Shown one piece after another: positions 1-8,106 of a stretch of 64,000 nt of DNA. The notes below the pieces were generated by a model. That model saw nothing but the letters and a program-made list of their open reading frames with translations, was not told the origin of the DNA and made no database searches. The position numbers were made by a program, and so were the translations under genes. The stretch is from Cypionkella sp049896245 (GTDB taxonomy: Bacteria; Pseudomonadota; Alphaproteobacteria; Rhodobacterales; Rhodobacteraceae). The stretch covers positions 133,214 to 197,213 of the forward strand of contig NZ_JAFCTX010000002.1 of the NCBI RefSeq assembly GCF_049896245.1, given 5' to 3'. How positions within the stretch are numbered: position 1 is the stretch's first letter; each line of letters begins with the position of its first letter.

Positions 1-411
1 GCAATCCGCGTTCAAATCCTTCGCGGTCGCCAGCAGGTCCTTGAACTTCACCCGCTCATTGCAGCGAATACACGGTACTGGCGTCGCCCCCGCCAGATAA
101 GCGTCGGCAAACTCCTCAATCACCGCCTCGCGAAAGGTGTTCTCATAATCCAGCACGTAATGCGGAAACCCCATCAGTTCCGCCACCCGCGCCGCATCGT
201 GAACATCTCGACCCGCACAACATGCGCCCTTTTTCGCCAGTGCCGCCCCGTGATCATAAAGCTGCAAGGTGACGCCGACCACATCATAGCCTTCCTCGGC
301 CAGTTGGGCGGCCACAACCGAGCTGTCGACACCGCCCGACATCGCGACGACCACACGGGTCTCCGAGGGCGGCTTGGCGAAACCAAGCGAGTTCAACGGC
401 TGATCTAACAT
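1..411 (-). CDS. mnmA: tRNA-specific 2-thiouridylase MnmA (N-terminal part, cut by window edge)
   Basis: MnmA uses ATP and a relayed sulfur to make 2-thiouridine at the wobble position of Glu, Gln and Lys tRNAs. Only the first 137 residues are in the window; the rest lies beyond position 1. The PP-loop signature SGGVDSSVVAA is at about residues 25-35, and CCAGRDVHDA and PCIRCNERVKFK follow in the family order, the last containing a catalytic cysteine. In-frame ATGs also exist at 438 and 447; 411 was chosen because close relatives, as I recall them, begin MLDxxLNSLGFAKPP. It is divergent from sciP. Confidence 0.93.
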   Translation of the reverse strand, partial: MLDQPLNSLGFAKPPSETRVVVAMSGGVDSSVVAAQLAEEGYDVVGVTLQLYDHGAALAKKGACCAGRDVHDAARVAELMGFPHYVLDYENTFREAVIEEFADAYLAGATPVPCIRCNERVKFKDLLATAKDLNADC

Positions 412-549
412 CGAAAATTCCGGGAAATGGGGCAGCATTATGGCCATTAGATCGCAATATAGGAAAATGCCACCTACTCTCAACCCCCGGCTTTACGCTT
501 GTTTAAGCCCGTTCCGTCAAACTGCCCGGGTATGAATGAGGAACTTACC

Positions 550-828
550 ATGTATCTCAAGAAAGTTGATGGCCCGCGTCAGGTCACTTTGCCCGATGGC
601 AGCATCCTGTCGCGCGCTGATTTGCCACCCGCCGATACGCAACGCTGGGTGGCCAGTCGCAAAGTCGTGGTTGTCAAAGCCGTGATCTACGGCCTGATTT
701 CTGAGGCCGAAGCCTTGGAACGCTACGCTTTGTCAGAGGAAGAATTCGTGCTCTGGCGGCAAGCGGTTGAAACCCATGGCGAAAAAGCCCTACGCGTCAC
801 AACACTTCAAAAGTACCGACAACTTTAG
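550..828 (+). CDS. sciP: SciP-type CtrA inhibitor (DUF1153)
   Basis: This 92-residue protein matches the SciP family (DUF1153), small helix-turn-helix proteins that bind CtrA and block its transcription activation in Caulobacter. It contains the family segments GPRQVTLPDGS, RWVASRKxxVV and ISxEEA-like YGLISEAEALERY. The reading frame opens at 499, but the ATG at 550 has GAGGAA 6 bases upstream and gives the usual length of about 90 residues, so 550 is preferred. It lies 94 bp upstream of ctrA on the same strand, so regulator and target are neighbours. The function is taken from the family. Confidence 0.88.
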   Translation: MYLKKVDGPRQVTLPDGSILSRADLPPADTQRWVASRKVVVVKAVIYGLISEAEALERYALSEEEFVLWRQAVETHGEKALRVTTLQKYRQL

Positions 829-855
829 ATTGTTTTTGGGATTCATACGGTCACA

Positions 856-871
856 GTAACGTGTAGTTAAC
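856..871 (+). promoter_or_regulatory. Candidate CtrA box upstream of ctrA
   Basis: The sequence GTAA-CGTGTAG-TTAAC fits the CtrA consensus TTAA-N7-TTAA with one mismatch in the first half. It lies about 52 bp before the ctrA start, where self-regulation would be expected. A second TTAAC half site is at 890-894. That CtrA binds here is inferred. Confidence 0.5.
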
Positions 872-922
872 CATTGCCAGCCAAAGTCATTAACGAACAA
901 GAGCCTGTGACGGAGCCCCGGA

Positions 923-1633
923 ATGCGAATCTTACTGGTTGAAGACGATCCTACCACATCCCGTAGTATCGAATTGATGCTGACCCACGCGAACTTGAAT
1001 GTCTATTGCACCGATCTGGGTGAGGATGGCATCGATCTGGCGAAACTTTATGATTACGATCTGATTCTTTTGGATCTTAATCTGCCAGATATGTCCGGGC
1101 ACGAGGTGCTGCGACAGTTGCGCCTCGCGCGGATTGAGACACCGATTTTGATTCTCTCGGGGTCGGACGATACCGAGAACAAGATCAAAGGCTTCGGATT
1201 TGGCGCCGATGATTACCTCACAAAACCCTTTCACCGCGAAGAACTGGTGGCGCGCATCCATGCGATCATCCGCCGCTCCAAGGGCCACAGCCAGTCGATG
1301 ATCAAAACCGGCCGGGTCAATGTGAACCTTGACGCCAAGACCGTGGATGTCGAAGGCGCGACGGTGCATCTGACCGGCAAAGAATATCAGATGTTGGAGC
1401 TGCTTTCCCTGCGCAAAGGCACCACGCTGACCAAAGAGATGTTCCTGAACCATCTTTACGGCGGCATGGATGAGCCCGAGTTGAAGATCATCGATGTCTT
1501 CATCTGCAAGCTGCGCAAAAAGCTGGCAGAGGCGACCGGCGGCACCAACTATATCGAAACCGTCTGGGGCCGTGGCTATGTGCTGCGCGATCCGAGCCCG
1601 GCTTTGGCCCCGCGTTTGGTCGCCAGCGCTTGA
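923..1633 (+). CDS. ctrA: Cell-cycle response regulator CtrA
   Basis: CtrA is the alphaproteobacterial master response regulator, receiving phosphate through CckA-ChpT. In Rhodobacterales it mainly controls motility, gene-transfer-agent and c-di-GMP genes. The 236 residues form a receiver domain (about 1-118) with the acidic pair D8/D9, phospho-acceptor D51 (LILLDLNLPD) and the conserved TKPF lysine. An OmpR-type winged helix follows, ending in YIETVWGRGYVLRD. Length and sequence are typical. The C-terminus is ASA rather than the AA-type tail that ClpXP recognises in Caulobacter. sciP is immediately upstream. Confidence 0.96.
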   Translation: MRILLVEDDPTTSRSIELMLTHANLNVYCTDLGEDGIDLAKLYDYDLILLDLNLPDMSGHEVLRQLRLARIETPILILSGSDDTENKIKGFGFGADDYLTKPFHREELVARIHAIIRRSKGHSQSMIKTGRVNVNLDAKTVDVEGATVHLTGKEYQMLELLSLRKGTTLTKEMFLNHLYGGMDEPELKIIDVFICKLRKKLAEATGGTNYIETVWGRGYVLRDPSPALAPRLVASA

Positions 1634-1705
1634 TCAAAGCTTTGCCTGCGCTTGCCCATTTCCTGCCCGCCGCATAACTTGGGCGAAACGGAAATGGGGG
1701 CGGCA

Positions 1706-3820
1706 ATGGCGGTGGATCTTGAGCAGTTGACCGAGGCCGAAGCCCGGGTTGAACTCGCCCGGCTGGCCGAAGCGATTGCAGCGGCCAACCGCGCCTATCA
1801 CACGCTGGACGCGCCAGAGATTTCGGATGCCGAGTTTGATGCGCTGAAACGCCGAAATCTGGCGCTTGAGGCGCGGTTTCGGGTCTTGAAACGCGCCGAT
1901 AGCCCGTCCGACCAGGTTGGCGGCGGCGTGGCCGATGGCTTTGGCAAAGTCGCGCATGCGGTTCGGATGCTGTCGCTGGAGAATGCGTTTGAAGATGGCG
2001 ACATCGCCGATTTTGACGAACGCGTGCGCAAGTACCTCGGCACCGATAGCGCTTTGGCCTATACAGCCGAGCCGAAGATCGACGGTCTGTCGCTGTCTTT
2101 GCGCTATGAACATGGCGTGTTGGTGCAGGCGGCGACGCGCGGCGATGGCGAGGTCGGCGAGAATGTCACCGAAAATGCCCGCACCATCGCGGATATTCCG
2201 CAGCAGTTGAGCAATGCGCCGCAATTGCTGGAAGTGCGCGGTGAAGTTTACATGAGCCACGCCGATTTCGCAGCCCTGAACCAAAGACAGGCGGCAAAGG
2301 CCGAAAAACTGTTCGCCAATCCGCGCAATGCCGCAGCGGGCAGTCTGCGGCAACTGGATGCCGGCATCACCGCCGCGCGGCCTTTACGGTTCTTTGCCTA
2401 TGCCTGGGGGGCGTTGTCTGCGCCGCTGGCAGCGACCCAATTTGGCGCGATTGAGCGGCTTAACCATCTGGGGTTTCGAACAAATCCTCTCACCGTGATT
2501 TGCGCAGGCCCCGAGGAGATGTTGGCGCAGTATCGCCATATCGAGACCAAGCGGGCGACTTTGGGCTATGACATCGACGGCGTTGTCTACAAGGTCAACG
2601 ACCTTGGCCTGCAAGCGCGGCTGGGCTTTCGCTCCGCCACCCCCCGCTGGGCGATTGCGCATAAATTCCCGGCCGAACTGGCTTGGACCCGACTTGAGGC
2701 GATCGACATTCAGGTTGGCCGGACTGGCGCATTGTCGCCTGTAGCACGGCTGGCCCCGGTGACGGTCGGCGGCGTTGTGGTGGCCAATGCAACGCTGCAC
2801 AATGAAGATTACATCGCCGGGCGCGGTGCCAAGGGCAACCCGATCCGCGAGGGTCGCGATATTCGTGTCGGCGATTGGGTGCAGGTCTATCGTGCGGGCG
2901 ATGTGATCCCGAAGATTGCCGATGTTGATCTGGATCGCCGCCCGGACGATGCGCAACCTTATGTTTTTCCCGGTATTTGCCCGGAATGTGGCTCGGTCGC
3001 ACATCGCGAACCCGGCGATGCGGTGCGTCGTTGCACGGGTGGTCTGATCTGCCCGGCACAGGCGGTGGAGCGGCTGAAGCATTTCGTCTCGCGCGGGGCG
3101 TTTGACATCGAAGGCTTGGGTGCCAGGCAGGTTGAAATGTTTTTTCACGATGCCGATCTGCCGGTGAAAACCCCGGCGGATATTTTCACGCTCGCGGCGC
3201 GGGACGAAGCCAACGGTCTGAAAAGATTGAAAAATCGCGATGGTTTTGGTGAGGTTTCCGCAAAGAAACTGTTCGCGGCGATTGAGGCCAAGCGCACCAT
3301 CCCGCTGGATCGGCTGATCTTCGGCCTCGGCATCCGCCATGTTGGCGAGGCTGCGGCAAGCCTGCTTGCGCGACATTATGCGACATGGGATGGCTTCGAG
3401 GCCGCAATCACCCATGCTTTGCCTGGAACTGCGGAATGGGCGGAACTGATTTCGATTGACGGTGTGGGGGCAGTGCTGGCGGGTTCGCTGGTGGCGGCGT
3501 TTCAAAACGGCTTTGAGCGTGCGGCGATTGACGCTTTGGTGGCGCAGTTGCAGGTGCAATCCGTGCAAGCCCGTGCGCCGGTCGACAGCCCCGTCGCCGG
3601 GAAAACCGTGGTGTTCACCGGCACGCTGGAAAAGATGACGCGGGCGGAAGCGAAAGCGCGGGCCGAGGCTTTGGGCGCCAAGGTTGCGGGCTCGGTCTCG
3701 GCCAAAACCGATCTGCTGATTGCCGGGCCGGGGGCGGGGTCAAAAGCGAAAGACGCCGAAAAACATGGGGTTAAGGTGATTGACGAAGATCAATGGCTTG
3801 CCCTGATCGGTCAGGCATGA
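1706..3820 (+). CDS. ligA: NAD-dependent DNA ligase LigA
   Basis: LigA seals nicks in replication and repair with NAD as cofactor. This is a 704-residue protein of normal length. The adenylated lysine is K124 in AEPKIDGLSL. An OB fold follows, then a zinc finger with CPECG near residue 425 and paired cysteines in RRCTGGLICP, then helix-hairpin-helix repeats and a BRCT domain from about 627. The frame is open from 1652, with ATGs at 1652, 1694 and 1706; 1706 (MAVDLEQLTEAEA) matches the family N-terminus. The stop overlaps the recG start as ATGA. Confidence 0.95.
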   Translation: MAVDLEQLTEAEARVELARLAEAIAAANRAYHTLDAPEISDAEFDALKRRNLALEARFRVLKRADSPSDQVGGGVADGFGKVAHAVRMLSLENAFEDGDIADFDERVRKYLGTDSALAYTAEPKIDGLSLSLRYEHGVLVQAATRGDGEVGENVTENARTIADIPQQLSNAPQLLEVRGEVYMSHADFAALNQRQAAKAEKLFANPRNAAAGSLRQLDAGITAARPLRFFAYAWGALSAPLAATQFGAIERLNHLGFRTNPLTVICAGPEEMLAQYRHIETKRATLGYDIDGVVYKVNDLGLQARLGFRSATPRWAIAHKFPAELAWTRLEAIDIQVGRTGALSPVARLAPVTVGGVVVANATLHNEDYIAGRGAKGNPIREGRDIRVGDWVQVYRAGDVIPKIADVDLDRRPDDAQPYVFPGICPECGSVAHREPGDAVRRCTGGLICPAQAVERLKHFVSRGAFDIEGLGARQVEMFFHDADLPVKTPADIFTLAARDEANGLKRLKNRDGFGEVSAKKLFAAIEAKRTIPLDRLIFGLGIRHVGEAAASLLARHYATWDGFEAAITHALPGTAEWAELISIDGVGAVLAGSLVAAFQNGFERAAIDALVAQLQVQSVQARAPVDSPVAGKTVVFTGTLEKMTRAEAKARAEALGAKVAGSVSAKTDLLIAGPGAGSKAKDAEKHGVKVIDEDQWLALIGQA

Positions 3821-5901
3821 GCCGCCCGGAAATTCTGTTTCCGCTGTTTGCCGGATTAGAGACTCTGGACGGCGTTGGCCCAAAAACCGCGCAGGCTTTT
3901 GCGCTTCTGGGGGTGGAAAAGCCAAAGGACCTTTTATTTTTGCTGCCACATTCCGCGGTGGATCGTTCGCGCAAAGCCTCAATCCGCGACGTGGTGCCAC
4001 CCTGCACGGTGACGGTTGAGGTCGAGGTTGGCAGCCATTTCCCGCCCCGGCAAAAGGGCCGCCCCTACCGGGTGATGGTGCGCGATGCGGCGTTGGAGTT
4101 CCAACTGGTATTCTTCCACGCGCGCGGCGATTATCTGCAAAAGCTTCTGCCGACTGGCCAGCGCCGCTTGGTATCCGGCAAGGTGGAACTCTTTGATAGC
4201 ATTGCGCAAATGGTCCACCCCGATCATGTTTTGCGCCCCGAGGACGCCAGCGAATTGCCGCTGTTCGAGCCGGTCTATCCTTTGACCGCTGGCGTCACCC
4301 AGCGGCAGGTTGCCAAGGCCGCGGCCTCGGCGCTGGCGCGGGCGCCGCTGGTGCCAGAGTGGATCGACCCGAACCTGAAGGCGCGAGAGGCTTGGCCAGA
4401 TTGGCGTACCGCCTTAGAAACTGCCCATGCACCGCAGGATCAGGCGGCGCTGGCGTTCACCCATCCCGCCCGGCAACGCCTTGCTTATGATGAACTTTTT
4501 GCCCATCAGCTGACGCTGTCACTGGCCCGCGCGCATCTGCGGCGGGGCAATGGCGTGGCCACCATCGGCACCGGAGCGCTGACCGCCAAAGTCTTGGCCG
4601 CGCTGCCCTATGTGCCGACTGCGGCACAAACCCGCGCCGTGGCCGAGATTGCGCAAGACATGGCGCAGCCGTTGCGGATGAACCGCTTGCTGCAGGGCGA
4701 TGTCGGCTCGGGCAAAACCTTGGTGGCCTTCCTTGCGCTGCTGACGGCGGTCGAGGCGGGCGGGCAGGGCGTTCTGATGGCCCCGACCGAAATTCTGGCG
4801 CGCCAGCACCGAGAGGGTCTGCTGCCTTTGGCTGAAGCTGCGGGCATCCGGTTAGAGTTGTTGACCGGGCGCGATAAGGGGGCAGAGCGTGCGTCAAAGC
4901 TGGCTGCCCTGCAGGATGGCCAGATCCAGATCCTGCTGGGCACCCATGCGGTTTTTCAAAAGGATGTGCATTTTCAAGATCTTCGCCTTGCCGTGGTCGA
5001 TGAACAGCACCGCTTTGGCGTCTCACAACGTATGGAACTGGGCGCCAAGGGGCAGGCGGTGGATGTGCTGGTGATGACGGCGACGCCGATCCCGCGCAGT
5101 CTGGCGCTGGCAAGTTATGGTGATATGGATGTCTCGGTGCTGGATGAAAAACCCGCCGGGCGCAAACCGATCAAGACGGTGATGATTTCCGGCGCGCGGA
5201 TGGATGAGGTGGTGGGGCACTTGGCGCGTGCCGTGGCCGAGGGGCGGCAGGCCTATTGGGTCTGCCCCTTGGTTGAGGAATCCGAACTGGTCGATTACGC
5301 CAGCGCGGTGGAACGATTCGAGTCCCTGCGGGCGGCTTTGGGCGATGTGGTGGGGCTGGTGCATGGCCAGATGCCGGTGGCCGAGAAAGACGCCGCGATG
5401 GCGCGGTTTGTCGCAGGGATTACCAAGATTTTGGTGGCGACGACGGTGATTGAGGTCGGCGTCAACGTGCCGAATGCTTCGATCATGGTGATCGAGCGCG
5501 CCGAAATCTTTGGTCTGGCGCAGTTGCACCAGTTGCGCGGCAGGGTTGGGCGCGGCAGCGTCGATTCCACCTGCTTGCTGGTTTATCAAGCGCCGCTTTC
5601 GGAAAGTGGTGAGCGGCGGCTGAAAGTGATCCGTGATACCGAAGACGGCTTTCGGATTTCCGAAGAAGATCTGTCGATGCGCGGCGCGGGCGATCTGATT
5701 GGCACCGCGCAATCCGGTCTGCCACGCTTCCGTGTCGCCGATCAGGAGCGGCAAGCGGGGCTGATGGCCGTCGCACAGTCCGATGCGCGGGCGTTGCTGG
5801 CACTTGACCCCGATCTGCGCAGCCCGCGCGGTAAGGCTGCCCGTGTGCTGCTGTGGCTGCTTGATCAAGATCGTGCGATAAAACTGATTTCTGTCGGCTG
5901 A
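3817..5901 (+). CDS. recG: ATP-dependent DNA helicase RecG
   Basis: RecG remodels stalled forks and branched DNA. The 694-residue product has an N-terminal wedge/OB region and a superfamily 2 helicase core: Walker A GDVGSGKT at about 294, the DEQH box at about 395, TATPIPRS, and motif VI QLRGRVGRG near 571. The start at 3817 sits inside the ligA stop (ATGA), implying translational coupling with ligA and a shared repair/replication operon. A longer frame from 3793 is less likely because it would extend the overlap and the N-terminus. Confidence 0.95.
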   Translation: MSRPEILFPLFAGLETLDGVGPKTAQAFALLGVEKPKDLLFLLPHSAVDRSRKASIRDVVPPCTVTVEVEVGSHFPPRQKGRPYRVMVRDAALEFQLVFFHARGDYLQKLLPTGQRRLVSGKVELFDSIAQMVHPDHVLRPEDASELPLFEPVYPLTAGVTQRQVAKAAASALARAPLVPEWIDPNLKAREAWPDWRTALETAHAPQDQAALAFTHPARQRLAYDELFAHQLTLSLARAHLRRGNGVATIGTGALTAKVLAALPYVPTAAQTRAVAEIAQDMAQPLRMNRLLQGDVGSGKTLVAFLALLTAVEAGGQGVLMAPTEILARQHREGLLPLAEAAGIRLELLTGRDKGAERASKLAALQDGQIQILLGTHAVFQKDVHFQDLRLAVVDEQHRFGVSQRMELGAKGQAVDVLVMTATPIPRSLALASYGDMDVSVLDEKPAGRKPIKTVMISGARMDEVVGHLARAVAEGRQAYWVCPLVEESELVDYASAVERFESLRAALGDVVGLVHGQMPVAEKDAAMARFVAGITKILVATTVIEVGVNVPNASIMVIERAEIFGLAQLHQLRGRVGRGSVDSTCLLVYQAPLSESGERRLKVIRDTEDGFRISEEDLSMRGAGDLIGTAQSGLPRFRVADQERQAGLMAVAQSDARALLALDPDLRSPRGKAARVLLWLLDQDRAIKLISVG

Positions 5902-5956
5902 AACCTCACAATCTTGTGTCTGGGGGTTGGGAACCAAAGCGTTCTGCTTGGGTTAT

Positions 5957-5991
5957 GTTCTCATAAGTTCACAAATGTTCTTATAAAGTTC
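5957..5991 (+). promoter_or_regulatory. LexA (SOS) box GTTC-N7-GTTC with extra GTTC half sites
   Basis: GTTCTTATAAAGTTC at 5977-5991 is an exact match to the alphaproteobacterial LexA operator GTTC-N7-GTTC. Two more GTTC half sites at 5957 and 5967 continue the series at 10-bp spacing, so four half sites lie on one face of the helix. The box ends 56 bp before the start codon of the small membrane protein gene at 6048. LexA control is inferred from the motif. Confidence 0.7.
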
Positions 5992-6047
5992 TTTACAGGT
6001 GGTAAAGAATATGAGAACAATAGGGCAACAAGCAAACGGAGGTCGCA

Positions 6048-6170
6048 ATGTTCACCGAGATTATCGAAATCCTGAAACGGTCCAACTCCAGCCTTATGGC
6101 TGAAGCTGTTGGCGTTGTTTCGTTGTTTGTGCTGCTTTTCGCCGGATTGGGAATGTCTGGCACGCTTTGA
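6048..6170 (+). CDS. SOS-controlled small membrane protein, candidate SidA-like division inhibitor
   Basis: This 40-residue protein has a short amphipathic N-terminus (MFTEIIEILKRSNSS) and one hydrophobic segment, about residues 21-35 (VGVVSLFVLLFAGLG). GGAGG lies 5 bases before the ATG, and a rho-independent terminator follows at 6273-6307, so it is a complete monocistronic unit. A consensus LexA box lies upstream. In Caulobacter the SOS gene sidA encodes a 29-residue inner-membrane inhibitor of FtsW/FtsN, and other bacteria use similar single-helix SOS inhibitors. I infer an equivalent role here from size, topology and promoter, not from clear homology. Confidence 0.6.
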   Translation: MFTEIIEILKRSNSSLMAEAVGVVSLFVLLFAGLGMSGTL

Positions 6171-6272
6171 AGGTTCTGCCTGCGGTCTTGTCGAACCGGG
6201 CCCGCGCATCTGTCCCCAAGTGATGCGCCGCGTGGCTGCCCTGCCACTGCCTTGGTGAAAGAACGCCACTTT

Positions 6273-6307
6273 CCGCCGCCATCCATTTGGATGCGCGGCG
6301 GTTTTTT
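6273..6307 (+). terminator. Rho-independent terminator after the small SOS gene
   Basis: CCGCCGCCATCC (6273-6284) pairs with GGATGCGCGGCGG (6289-6301, two bulged bases) around a short loop, followed by six T at 6302-6307. It terminates rightward transcription, and its T-run touches the stop codon of the convergent IscU-like gene. Confidence 0.75.
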
Positions 6308-6770
6308 ATGCGGCCTCTGCTTGTGCGGCAGCCTCACAGGCGGCATCCAGTGCCAAAAGAATCGAGGCATGGCGATTCTTATAGTCGCGCGCTGGGATTA
6401 AGACTTCGTAACCTTGAAAAGGCGCGGCAGGCACCGCGCCATTGTCTTTCAACATGGCGCGCAGCATCTCGCGCGCGGCCTCCAGTTCTGCACGGCTCCG
6501 GCCCAGAATCACCCCACCCAAGATCGAAGCCGAGGCTTGACCCAATGCACAGGCCTTCACATCCTGCGCGAAATCCGCGACCCGACCGTCTTTCATGACA
6601 AGATCGACAGTCACCGCTGATCCACACAGCGGCGAGCGTTTGCGCGCGGTCCCGGTTGGTGCTGTCAGGCGGCCCAGATGCGGGATGTCAGCCGCCAGTG
6701 CCAAAATCCGCCCTGAATAAAGTTTGACAAGATCACTGTCGCCGGATTTGACGAGATCGCTATCGTGCAT
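6306..6770 (-). CDS. IscU/NifU-like iron-sulfur cluster scaffold protein
   Basis: The 154-residue protein belongs to the IscU/NifU N-terminal fold that assembles Fe-S clusters. Two expected cysteine contexts are visible, SPLCGSAVTV and DVKACALGQASASI; the usual third cysteine region is weak, so it may be a divergent paralogue. The start at 6770 (MHDSDLVK) was chosen over 6794 for spacing. The first residues contain a duplicated SDLVK from a 24-bp direct repeat at 6722-6769, so the true start could be within the repeat. It is divergent from hisI with 61 bp between the starts. Confidence 0.75.
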   Translation of the reverse strand: MHDSDLVKSGDSDLVKLYSGRILALAADIPHLGRLTAPTGTARKRSPLCGSAVTVDLVMKDGRVADFAQDVKACALGQASASILGGVILGRSRAELEAAREMLRAMLKDNGAVPAAPFQGYEVLIPARDYKNRHASILLALDAACEAAAQAEAA

Positions 6771-6831
6771 GGCTTCCCCTTTTCCAACTCGCAAGATAAG
6801 CCGATTTCACGCCTTCGCCAAGGAGCAGCCG

Positions 6832-7188
6832 ATGCAATTCGACCCTACAACGCTGACTTATGACGCCAACGGCCTGATTCCCTGCATCGCGCAGGACCAT
6901 ACCTCGGGCGAAGTGCTGATGATGGCCTGGATGAGCGCGCAATCACTGGCGCGCACGCTGGAAACCGGGGCGATGACCTATTGGTCGCGGTCGCGGAAGG
7001 CTTTTTGGGCCAAAGGTGAAACCTCGGGCCATGTGCAGCGGCTGGTGGAATTGCGCGTCGATTGCGACCGCGATTGCCTGCTGGCACTGGTGACGCAAGT
7101 GGGTCCGGCCTGCCACACCAATCGACGCAGTTGCTTTTACACGGCGGTGCGCGACGGTGTCGAAGTGGTGATCTCCGAGCCGTTATAG
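6832..7188 (+). CDS. hisI: Phosphoribosyl-AMP cyclohydrolase HisI
   Basis: HisI opens the adenine ring of PR-AMP in the third step of histidine biosynthesis. The 118 residues carry the metal-binding motifs VDCDRDC and CHTNRRSCFY, and YWSRSRKAFWAKGETSGH, a family signature. AAGGAG lies 7 bases before the ATG at 6832, which decides the start although the frame is open from 6724. The enzyme is monofunctional (no HisE domain). Its last 6 bases overlap the convergent gluQ stop. Confidence 0.95.
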   Translation: MQFDPTTLTYDANGLIPCIAQDHTSGEVLMMAWMSAQSLARTLETGAMTYWSRSRKAFWAKGETSGHVQRLVELRVDCDRDCLLALVTQVGPACHTNRRSCFYTAVRDGVEVVISEPL

Positions 7189-8106
7189 CCCGACCATGCG
7201 GCGAATATCGGCAGGCGTCGCGCCTTCGGCACGGTATTTCGACAAAGCGCGGGCATCGTCACGCTTGGCCAAACGCTTGCCCTGATCGTCGCGGATCAGA
7301 CGGTGGTGGTGGTAGATCGGGGTGGGAAGGCTCAGAAGCCGTTGTAAAAGCACATGGATCTTGGTCGCCTCGGTAAGATCTGCCCCCCGAACCACATGAG
7401 TTACGCCTTGTGCAGCATCATCCAGCACCACCGATAAGTGATAAGACGTGCCGATATCGCGGCGCGCGATGACGAAATCACCAACCGCTTTCTGCATATC
7501 CTCGGGAGAAAACTCGACAAGCCCGGATTGGCCGTTTGGACCAATCCCGGTTTCGCGATAGGATGTATACCAATGCCAACCGCCATTCGCACTGTCGATC
7601 CTATGTTCAAAAATCAGACTATCCGCGATGCAGCCCAAATCGAGCCGAAGATTGGCATCTGTGGGCCTTGGATAGTTTTCGGAAAAGCTCCGCTCGTAAG
7701 ACATTTCGCTGCGACATGTGCCGGGATAGATTAGGCCATCTGGGCCAGCCGGAACTTCAGCGCCTTCCTGCGGGGCCGAAAGCGCTGCTTCGATATCGCG
7801 ACGCGTGCAGCGACAGGGATAGATCAGCCCGCGCAGCCAAAGATCATCAAGCGCCTTGCTATAGTCTGAAAGGCGATCTGACTGGCGCTGCGGCACTTCA
7901 TCCCACCAGATGCCAAGCCATTGCAAATCATCATAAATTTGGCTTTCCCACTCAGGCCTGCTGCGGCTGCGGTCAATGTCTTCAATCCGCAGCAGGAACT
8001 TTCCACCCTCCGCAACCGCCATGTCATACGCGAGCAGCGCCGAATAGGCATGACCCAGATGCAAGGGCCCGGTGGGCGAGGGGGCGAAGCGGGTTACGAA
8101 AGCCAT
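7183..8106 (-). CDS. gluQ: Glutamyl-Q tRNA(Asp) synthetase
   Basis: GluQ-RS is a truncated glutamyl-tRNA synthetase that attaches glutamate to queuosine in tRNA-Asp. The 307 residues cover only a class I catalytic core: SPTGPLHLGHA near residue 10, zinc ligands CRC and YPGTC near 98-130, and a KMSKS equivalent KRLAKR close to the end. The anticodon-binding domain is absent, which separates it from GltX. It overlaps trmFO by 13 bp on the same strand, suggesting a two-gene tRNA-modification unit. Confidence 0.9.
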   Translation of the reverse strand: MAFVTRFAPSPTGPLHLGHAYSALLAYDMAVAEGGKFLLRIEDIDRSRSRPEWESQIYDDLQWLGIWWDEVPQRQSDRLSDYSKALDDLWLRGLIYPCRCTRRDIEAALSAPQEGAEVPAGPDGLIYPGTCRSEMSYERSFSENYPRPTDANLRLDLGCIADSLIFEHRIDSANGGWHWYTSYRETGIGPNGQSGLVEFSPEDMQKAVGDFVIARRDIGTSYHLSVVLDDAAQGVTHVVRGADLTEATKIHVLLQRLLSLPTPIYHHHRLIRDDQGKRLAKRDDARALSKYRAEGATPADIRRMVGL

